Positions 33,769 to 38,850 of a stretch of DNA of 38,850 nucleotides are shown here, piece by piece. This DNA is from Actinobacteria bacterium UBA959 (GTDB taxonomy: Bacteria; Actinomycetota; Actinomycetes; S36-B12; UBA5976). Each line of letters starts with the position of its first letter. The stretch's first letter is position 1. The DNA is taken from the NCBI GenBank assembly GCA_002293025.1, contig DBCL01000014.1, positions 205,148 through 243,997 of the forward strand. Reading direction: 5' to 3'. Below the pieces are notes generated by a model, which had not been told where the DNA came from, did no database searches, and saw nothing but the letters and a program-made list of their open reading frames with translations. Both the position numbers and the translations under genes were made by a program.

Positions 33769-34604
33769 ATCTTCGCTAAGTATTCACCTGTGGCTTGATA
33801 TGCAGAATCCATTCGCTCAACAACACGCTTTGCTTCTCGAGGATCAAATGCAGCTCGATCAACTGACATCACTGCATTTGATCCTGTAGGTAGCAAGTGC
33901 ATTTCAATGGTTTCTTCAGCCTTAGCAAATGCGGCGTTGAACCTAGCCCGCCGGGCAACTTCCAACGCGGTTAGTGCACTGCCAATTGGATTGGTGGGGA
34001 GAGTTAATGCTTGTTCAATTCGACCTACCTGTAACACAAATATTCTGGTGGCTCCGAGTTTCCTAGCTCTATCTACCGGGATTGGATTGACAATTCCTCC
34101 GTCAAAATAGTGTTCATTATCTATTTTCACTGGCGGATAGATTCCAGGAGCTGCAGCACTTGCTAGCACCGCAGGGACAATCTCACCTCGCTCAAACCAG
34201 GTCTCAGCTGCTCGTTCAATGCTGGCAGCGACGCATTGGAACTGGATTGGGAGCTCTTCAATGTTTTTAAACTTCATTTTTTGCTCTAGAAGTAACTTCA
34301 GCTCAGAATTATCAAAGATGGCCACCTTTTGTTTGGCCAATGTTGAAACTCGCTCTATCACGGAGCCACTAAATGGTTTTCGATCAACCACATCCAACCA
34401 AAGTTGAGTTAGATCATGAACTCCGTCCATGGTTGGGTTTTGAGCAAAACCTGCACCATTAAGTGCTCCAATCGAAGCCCCCAGGATTAAATCTGGATGG
34501 ATGTCTCTCTCAAGCAGTGCATGCAACATCCCTACCTGAGTAGACCCGAGGAGCCCACCACCACTTAAGACGAATGCTGTTTTAGTTGAGTTCATGGCAG
34601 TCAT
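33765..34604 (-). CDS. Patatin-like phospholipase (RssA/YchK-type)
   Basis: This 279-residue serine hydrolase has the oxyanion-hole motif S-G-G-G-L-L-G (residues 14-20), the nucleophile elbow G-A-S-I-G (43-47) and the catalytic aspartate in F-D-G-G-I (about 168-170). It probably hydrolyses acyl chains from phospholipids. The start may be ATG 34604 or ATG 34595; AGGTGG precedes the first by 5 bases. It is divergent from the metY riboswitch promoter. Confidence 0.9.
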   Translation of the reverse strand: MTAMNSTKTAFVLSGGGLLGSTQVGMLHALLERDIHPDLILGASIGALNGAGFAQNPTMDGVHDLTQLWLDVVDRKPFSGSVIERVSTLAKQKVAIFDNSELKLLLEQKMKFKNIEELPIQFQCVAASIERAAETWFERGEIVPAVLASAAAPGIYPPVKIDNEHYFDGGIVNPIPVDRARKLGATRIFVLQVGRIEQALTLPTNPIGSALTALEVARRARFNAAFAKAEETIEMHLLPTGSNAVMSVDRAAFDPREAKRVVERMDSAYQATGEYLAKI

Positions 34605-34620
34605 CTTGCCACCTATCAGC

Positions 34621-34648
34621 TTGACAGGTTATTGGGTTCTGCTATCTT
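34621..34648 (+). promoter_or_regulatory. Promoter of the SAM-riboswitch metYX operon
   Basis: TTGACA (34621-34626), 16 bases, TATCTT (34643-34648). Transcription would begin about 34655, immediately before the first base-paired element of the riboswitch. Confidence 0.7.
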
Positions 34649-34656
34649 GCCGCCCA

Positions 34657-34807
34657 GGTCAAGAGAACTGGCGTTAAGTCCCAACTAGCCAGACGACAAC
34701 CCTCCACCGCGGTGGGGTGTCTTGGGAAAAGACCGGGCCGAAAAATCGGCAAGCGCGGGCTTCGCAATCAGGCAAAGCCCTCTTAATAGTTAGAGGGAGT
34801 ACTAGTT
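34657..34807 (+). promoter_or_regulatory. SAM-IV type riboswitch with ribosome-site sequestering platform
   Basis: The aptamer starts GGTCAAGAG (34657) and its P1 closes with GACC (34731-34734). The core C-A-A-C-C-C-T-C-C-A (34698-34707), followed by a G/C-rich hairpin and G-G-G-G-T-G, matches the actinobacterial SAM-IV family as recalled. A small hairpin GCCGA..TCGGC follows (34737-34750). Downstream, GGGCTT (34757-34762) can pair with AAGCCC (34775-34780), while CCCTCT (34778-34783) can instead pair with AGAGGG (34792-34797), which contains the metY ribosome-binding site GGGAG (34795-34799). These pairings are mutually exclusive, so control is probably at translation: high S-adenosylmethionine closes the site. 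Confidence 0.85.
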
Positions 34808-36103
34808 ATGTCAGATACATGGTCATTTGAGACACGTCAGATACACGCAGGTCAGGCACCAGATGCAGCAACAGGTGCCAGAGCACTTCCAATTTACAGC
34901 ACCACTTCATATGCATTTCGAGATACTGATCATGCTGCAGCTTTATTCGCATTAGCTGAGCCCGGAAATATCTACACCAGAATCATGAATCCAACTCAAG
35001 GAGCAGTAGAAGAAAGAATTGCTTCGCTGGAAGGTGGAATTGCAGCACTGTTGGTTGCCTCAGGTCAAGCTGCTGAAACTCTTGCCATTTTGAACCTCGC
35101 TGAGGTTGGCGATCACATTGTGGCCAGCCCAAATCTCTATGGCGGCACTTACAACCTGCTGCACTACTCGTTGCCAAAACTTGGTATCACGACAACGTTT
35201 GTGGAGAATCCAGATGATCCTGCATCTTGGCAAGCTGCAGTTCAACCAAACACCAAAGCATTCTTTGCAGAGACAATTGCGAATCCAGCTAACAAGATTC
35301 TTGATATTGAAGCAGTTGCCGCAGTTGCTCACAAAAACGGTGTTCCACTAATTGTTGATAACACCACTGCAACGCCATATCTAATAAGACCATTTGAGTT
35401 TGGTGCAGACATAGTTGTGCATTCAGCTACAAAGTTCTTAGGTGGTCATGGAACTGCTGTTGCTGGAGCGATTGTCTCTAATGGAAAATTTGATTTCACT
35501 AAAGACAAGGCTAAGTACCCAGGATTTAATCAGCCAGATCCTTCTTATGGTGGACTCGTAATTGGTGAAGCCCTAGGTGAGTTGGCATATATCTTGAAAG
35601 CACGCATTCAACTGCTTCGTGACCTTGGACCTGCTGTAGCACCTTTCAACGCATTCTTAATCGCGCAAGGGCTAGAGACTTTGTCGCTTCGTATAGAACG
35701 ACATGTTGAGAATGCGAAAAAGGTTGCAGAGTTCTTGGAAAAACACCCGCAAGTTGACTCAGTTGCATATTCTTCATTGAAGTCTCATCCACACCATGAA
35801 TTAGCCAAGAAGTATTGCCCTAAGGGTTCTGGTTCCGTTCTTTCATTTGAGATAAATGGCGGAGTTGAATCTGGCAAGAAGTTTGTAAACAACCTGGTGC
35901 TGCATAGCCATGTTGCAAATATTGGTGATGTTAGATCCTTGGTAATTCATCCAGCATCAACTACGCACTCACAGCTAACACCTGCAGAACAATTAACAAC
36001 AGGTGTTACCCCAGGGCTAGTTCGATTGTCAGTTGGCTTGGAAAACATCGCTGACATTTTGGCTGATCTTGAAATTGGTTTTGCAGCAGCTAAAGGTGCC
36101 TAA
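34808..36103 (+). CDS. metY: O-acetylhomoserine sulfhydrylase (MetY)
   Basis: This pyridoxal-phosphate enzyme joins sulfide to O-acetylhomoserine to form homocysteine. The 431-residue protein has a Cys/Met-metabolism fold: N-terminal F-E-T-R-Q-I-H-A-G, then Y-T-R-I-M-N-P-T and the cofactor lysine K209 in S-A-T-K-F-L-G-G-H-G. GGGAG lies 8 bases before the ATG. It is under the SAM riboswitch and 2 bases from metX, whose product makes its substrate. The length and the motif region favour MetY over cystathionine gamma-synthase. Confidence 0.96.
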   Translation: MSDTWSFETRQIHAGQAPDAATGARALPIYSTTSYAFRDTDHAAALFALAEPGNIYTRIMNPTQGAVEERIASLEGGIAALLVASGQAAETLAILNLAEVGDHIVASPNLYGGTYNLLHYSLPKLGITTTFVENPDDPASWQAAVQPNTKAFFAETIANPANKILDIEAVAAVAHKNGVPLIVDNTTATPYLIRPFEFGADIVVHSATKFLGGHGTAVAGAIVSNGKFDFTKDKAKYPGFNQPDPSYGGLVIGEALGELAYILKARIQLLRDLGPAVAPFNAFLIAQGLETLSLRIERHVENAKKVAEFLEKHPQVDSVAYSSLKSHPHHELAKKYCPKGSGSVLSFEINGGVESGKKFVNNLVLHSHVANIGDVRSLVIHPASTTHSQLTPAEQLTTGVTPGLVRLSVGLENIADILADLEIGFAAAKGA

Positions 36104-36109
36104 AGGTGC
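36090..36109 (+). repeat. 10-bp tandem repeat at the metY/metX junction
   Basis: CTAAAGGTGC occurs twice without a gap (36090-36099 and 36100-36109). The second copy contains the metY stop TAA (36101-36103) and the metX start GTG (36106). The first copy's AAAGG (36092-36096) lies 9 bases before that GTG and can act as its ribosome-binding site. Confidence 0.85.
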
Positions 36110-37215
36110 AAAACAGTAGTTTCTGGCGTCTAGGTGACCTAACGGGCAGGCGCAAGTTCTGTCAGTTAGGTCACCTAGACCTTGAGTTAGGCAACCACTT
36201 ACCTGACGTTGTGGTTGCCTATGAAACTTGGGGCGAGTTAAACACATCTAAGGACAACGCAGTTTTGCTCTGTCATGCATTAACAGGTGACACTCATGCC
36301 GTTGGCGAGGTCGAACCAGGGCATTTATCTCCTGGGTGGTGGGACGAGTTTGTTGGCCCAGGCAAAGCAATAGACACTGACAAATATTTTGTTGTAGCAC
36401 CAAATGTGCTGGGTGGATGCCAAGGAACTACTGGACCTTCAAGTTTAAATCTAAACCACAAACCATATGGTTCGACTTTTCCAAAAATTACCATCAAAGA
36501 TCAGGTCGAAGTTGAGTTTCAACTCGCCGAACACTTGGGTATTAAAACTTGGAGATTAATCGCTGGTGGATCTATGGGAGGAATGCGTGCACTTGAGTGG
36601 GCAGTTGCTAAACCAGGCAACGTTAAAGCCGTTCTGCTGATGGCAACCAGCGCCTACGCCACCGCTGATCAAATTGCGACACAAGATATTCAAGTAAAAG
36701 CTATAGAGATGGACCCAGATTATTTCGGTGGCGACTATTACCTAAGAGAGACCCAGCCAATCAAAGGGCTTGGCTTGGCGCGAAGAATTGCTCACCAAAG
36801 TTATCGAACTGAGCGCGAGTTCAAGACTAGATTTGGCAGGCAGGTTCAACCAGGTGAAGTATTGGAATCTGGAGGCCGATTTGCAATAACTTCTTATCTT
36901 GACCATCAAGCAGACAAACTCACCAAAAGATTTGATGCCAACTCATACAAGGTGCTTACAAACGCAATGTCACTTTTTGATGTGGGCTTGAATCGCGGGG
37001 GAGTGCTCAATGCACTAAGCGCCTGCAATGTCCCAGCGGTTGTGGTGGCAATCTCATCTGATCGGCTGTATCCAAAGTATCTTCAACAGGAATTAGTTGA
37101 TAACCTGCCAAATGCCAAACCGCTGGTCGAAATTGACTCTGACTATGGTCATGACGCTTTTCTCTTAGAGGTTTCGGGTATCTCCTCTGCTATAGATTTA
37201 GCTTTAGAGATTTAG
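36106..37215 (+). CDS. metX: Homoserine O-acetyltransferase (MetX)
   Basis: This alpha/beta-hydrolase-type acyltransferase acetylates homoserine, the first committed methionine step in Actinobacteria. The 369-residue protein has the nucleophile S156 in G-G-S-M-G-G, aspartate in S-S-D-R-L-Y-P and histidine in Y-G-H-D-A-F-L; G-C-Q-G-T-T-G-P is also conserved. The start is GTG 36106, 2 bases after metY. The N-terminal segment (about residues 8-25) is the usual conserved G-D-L-T-G-R-R region but its DNA contains a perfect 16-bp inverted repeat, described separately. Acetyl rather than succinyl specificity is inferred from the family and the metY partner. Confidence 0.95.
   Translation: MQNSSFWRLGDLTGRRKFCQLGHLDLELGNHLPDVVVAYETWGELNTSKDNAVLLCHALTGDTHAVGEVEPGHLSPGWWDEFVGPGKAIDTDKYFVVAPNVLGGCQGTTGPSSLNLNHKPYGSTFPKITIKDQVEVEFQLAEHLGIKTWRLIAGGSMGGMRALEWAVAKPGNVKAVLLMATSAYATADQIATQDIQVKAIEMDPDYFGGDYYLRETQPIKGLGLARRIAHQSYRTEREFKTRFGRQVQPGEVLESGGRFAITSYLDHQADKLTKRFDANSYKVLTNAMSLFDVGLNRGGVLNALSACNVPAVVVAISSDRLYPKYLQQELVDNLPNAKPLVEIDSDYGHDAFLLEVSGISSAIDLALEI
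36128..36180. repeat. Perfect 16-bp inverted repeat inside metX
   Basis: GTCTAGGTGACCTAAC (36128-36143) and its exact complement (36165-36180) flank a 21-base loop, starting 22 bases after the metX start codon. Both arms are coding. In the mRNA it would form a stable hairpin close to the initiation region; there is no T-tract, so it is not a standard terminator. Confidence 0.9.
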
Positions 37216-37264
37216 TTGTAACCCAAAAGTCGGGTCAAGATAAGTGCTAGTGCTCTAATCAAGC

Positions 37265-38089
37265 ATGATTCGAATCATCCTGCTTACTTGTTCTTTGCTC
37301 AGCATCTCGGCTCCAGCCCTGGCTCAAACTGAGATAGAAGTTATTGCAGAACAGGCCACGCAGTCTTACAGCATAAATGGCTCCATCTTTTTGGATAGGA
37401 GTTTTGAAGGTGATGGTCACACTCGAGTAATGGCAGCTACATGTATAAATTGTCAGTGGTACCTGCAAGAAATTTGTGCAAACCCCGTCTCAACTATGTT
37501 TGATCTAGGTTATGTCTGTGCTCAATCAAATACTTATGCCTGTGTTGATAAGAGTCAAAAACGCTTTCGAGTTTGGTATTTGGGGCCTGGGCAGTGGCGG
37601 CCCAGCGACTGGCAGGTGACTGGCAGTGTTTGCGTTGGACCGAGCGGTCCTCCAACAATTACAAATCTTGTTCAAAGTATTTCTGATCAAGCTAAGGTAT
37701 CTGTTCCAAAACTAGATTTTCAAATACGTCCACCCAGCAAAGCGTTAGTTAATCTCCCAGTTCGAGCAGAGATCACTTCTCCTGCCAGCATTCTGGCTGC
37801 CGAAATCGAAGTATCAGGTGTGCCGGTGAGTATTTCGGCAAGGGCCACCTACCACGTGCAGTTTGGAGATGGGGCTGCACTTAGTAGTTCTAGAACTGTT
37901 TTTGATCACACATATCTCCGGCCGGCAAATTATCAAGTTCAAGTAACGGCTTATTGGAGTGCAAGTTGGTCATCCCCACTTCATGGGCAGCATCAGGTTC
38001 CTGGGGACTCGATCATTCAACAAGCATCAAAAAGTTGCTCAGTAATTATGGCAAAAGCATTGTTGCAATCGCGCGGAAAGCGCAATTAA
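37265..38089 (+). CDS. Secreted cysteine-rich protein with PKD-like region
   Basis: This 274-residue protein has a signal peptide ending A-L-A (residues 18-20) before Gln21. The mature part has two regions. The first (about 50-135) is rich in cysteine and tryptophan (seven cysteines, for example C-I-N-C-Q-W, E-I-C, Y-V-C, Y-A-C and S-V-C-V), suggesting disulfides outside the membrane. The second (about 160-250) resembles a PKD/beta-sandwich domain with V-Q-F-G-D-G and F-D-H-T-Y-L-R-P-A-N-Y-Q-V-Q-V-T. No membrane anchor or catalytic motif is seen. I do not recognise the family. TCTAAT 5 bases before the ATG may be a -10 box for a leaderless transcript; there is no ribosome-binding site. Confidence 0.75.
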   Translation: MIRIILLTCSLLSISAPALAQTEIEVIAEQATQSYSINGSIFLDRSFEGDGHTRVMAATCINCQWYLQEICANPVSTMFDLGYVCAQSNTYACVDKSQKRFRVWYLGPGQWRPSDWQVTGSVCVGPSGPPTITNLVQSISDQAKVSVPKLDFQIRPPSKALVNLPVRAEITSPASILAAEIEVSGVPVSISARATYHVQFGDGAALSSSRTVFDHTYLRPANYQVQVTAYWSASWSSPLHGQHQVPGDSIIQQASKSCSVIMAKALLQSRGKRN

Positions 38090-38104
38090 CTGAGAGAATT
38101 GGGC

Positions 38105-38671
38105 ATGATCTCAATTGCTCAAAATGAGTCAGCTGACGAGCTTCTAACTCGCGATCCTTTGGCATTACTAATTGGCATGGTATTGGATCAACAACAGCCA
38201 ATGGAGCGTGCTTTTTTAGGTCCTTATCACATCGCCAAACGACTAAGAGTTAAAAAATTGTCTGCTAAAAAAATTGCAAGTATTCCTGAGGAAGAATTTG
38301 TAGCAATTGCTAGCGAGTTTCCAGCTATTCACAGATTTCCAGCTAGCATGGCAAAGAGAATTCAGAAACTATGCAACATAATTACAGATGAATACGCAGG
38401 CGATGCTGCCAATGTCTGGGTTGATGTGCAAACAGCAGAACAGCTGTATTTGCGATTAAAGAAGCTTCCTGGATTTGGAGAAGACAAGGCAAAGATATTT
38501 ATCGCTCTGTTGGGCAAACAATTAAATGTTCGACCAACAAATTGGCGAAAAGTCTCAGATCCCTATGGTGCAGTTGGTAGCAAAATGACGGTCGCAGATG
38601 TGACTAGCCCCAAAACACTTCTACAGGTGAGGGCATTTAAGCAAGAAATGAAGGCAAAAGGGCTCTGGTAG
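38105..38671 (+). CDS. HhH-GPD family protein (uncharacterised actinobacterial branch)
   Basis: This 188-residue cytoplasmic protein has the helix-hairpin-helix L-P-G-F-G-E-D-K-A-K-I-F typical of HhH-GPD base-excision DNA glycosylases, and an N-terminal L-L-I-G-M-V-L-D-Q-Q-Q-P-M-E-R-A like that of the branch (TIGR03252 type, as recalled). The aspartate that normally follows the hairpin by about 20 residues (V-D-T-H in active glycosylases) is not seen; the equivalent stretch reads N-V-R-P-T-N-W. A DNA-repair function is therefore unproven. The ATG at 38105 is chosen, with GAGAG about 8 bases upstream; a TTG at 38099 is the alternative. Confidence 0.82.
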   Translation: MISIAQNESADELLTRDPLALLIGMVLDQQQPMERAFLGPYHIAKRLRVKKLSAKKIASIPEEEFVAIASEFPAIHRFPASMAKRIQKLCNIITDEYAGDAANVWVDVQTAEQLYLRLKKLPGFGEDKAKIFIALLGKQLNVRPTNWRKVSDPYGAVGSKMTVADVTSPKTLLQVRAFKQEMKAKGLW

Positions 38672-38782
38672 GGGCTCTAGGTGAGCATTTTCGCTCTGCT
38701 TATGTGATAATTAGGTACACCTGAAGCCAAGTCACAGACTTGACTTTGGGTCTTGTTATGCCCTTCGTTTAGGAGTTGTTTA
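38672..38782 (+). promoter_or_regulatory. Promoter region of the terminal gene
   Basis: The 111-base gap contains TGTGATAAT (38703-38711), an extended -10-like element, and a short inverted repeat CAAGTC-ACA-GACTTG (38728-38742) downstream of it. No clear -35 was found. Confidence 0.35.
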
Positions 38783-38850
38783 GTGCCAACCGCAAAAAAG
38801 CAGGCTAAAAAGAAAGCCGTGGCAAAAAAGCCATCTACTAAAAAGCCAGC
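38783..38850 (+). CDS. 5' end of a Lys/Ala-rich protein, probably principal sigma factor
   Basis: A GTG with AGGAG (38771-38775) 7 bases upstream opens a frame that runs off the window. The first 22 residues are almost only Lys, Ala, Pro and Thr (with repeated A-K-K). Such a tail is usual at the N-terminus of actinobacterial RpoD/HrdB, and the hrdB gene lies in the same chromosomal neighbourhood as lexA-nrdR-nrdJ in Streptomyces. A histone-like protein with a basic tail is the other possibility. Confidence 0.5.
   Translation, partial: MPTAKKQAKKKAVAKKPSTKKP

Noticed and set aside
34657..34750. SAM-I (S-box) riboswitch
   Set aside because: It lacks the S-box order of motifs; the CAACCCTCCA core, the following G/C-rich hairpin and the short hairpin after P1 fit SAM-IV.
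1..38850. CRISPR array, tRNA/rRNA, insertion sequence, prophage or integron
   Set aside because: No regularly spaced repeats, no cloverleaf-like sequence seen by eye, and no transposase, integrase or phage-like protein; base use is even across the window.

Overview
The window looks like chromosomal DNA from a small-genome, fairly low-GC member of the Actinobacteria. A freshwater relative of the acI/Nanopelagicales group is the best guess. Support comes from gene families that are typical of Actinobacteria (DUF3817, DUF4192, an HhH-GPD family of the TIGR03252 type as recalled, class II ribonucleotide reductase NrdJ with NrdR, a SAM-IV type riboswitch, and lexA divergent from a LysM gene next to nrdR). 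Genes are tightly packed, with many 4-base ATGA/TTGA/GTGA overlaps, frequent GTG/TTG starts and several promoters that place the -10 box 6-7 bases before the start codon (leaderless mRNAs). I see no tRNA, rRNA, CRISPR array, transposase, integrase or phage gene. No gene-free stretch exceeds 300 bases; the longest are about 220 (nrdR leader) and 203 (metY leader).

Layout. 36-3966: an oligopeptide/dipeptide importer operon (two permeases and a fused double ATPase). 3976-5776: an M48 membrane protease and a convergent DUF4287/DUF1801 protein. 5908-7872: an isolated iolD. 7876-8423: two small membrane proteins. 8460-10570: an EamA exporter coupled to an MFS transporter. 10599-17111: a tightly packed housekeeping run miaB-miaA-dapF-hflX-dinG. 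17108-20005: a reverse-strand zinc operon znuA-znuC-znuB-zur, with two Zur-like palindromes exactly on its core promoter. 20017-21135: lexA divergent from a LysM (ChiZ-like) gene, with three SOS boxes between them. 21115-25212: an ASCH protein, then nrdR-nrdJ with NrdR boxes and a strong terminator. 25291-28832: a heterodimeric ABC exporter. 28920-30545: PTS enzyme I. 30548-34604: carbonic anhydrase, FMN reductase, DinB, LysE, DUF4192 and patatin genes. 34621-37215: SAM-IV riboswitch, metY and metX. 37265-38671: a secreted cysteine-rich protein and an HhH-GPD protein. 38783-end: the first 22 codons of a Lys/Ala-rich gene, probably the principal sigma factor.

Three self-contained regulatory circuits are readable: zinc (Zur controlling its own operon with the ZnuABC importer), DNA damage/dNTP supply (LexA, the LysM protein, NrdR/NrdJ), and methionine (SAM riboswitch controlling metYX). 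The observations most worth following are the ABC exporter, whose two subunits have complementary losses so that one ATP site is destroyed and the other is complete; a perfect 16-bp inverted repeat inside the start of metX, next to a 10-bp tandem repeat at the metY/metX junction; and the geometry of the Zur and LexA operators. I did not find a clearly new multi-gene system; most of the window is core metabolism and its regulation.
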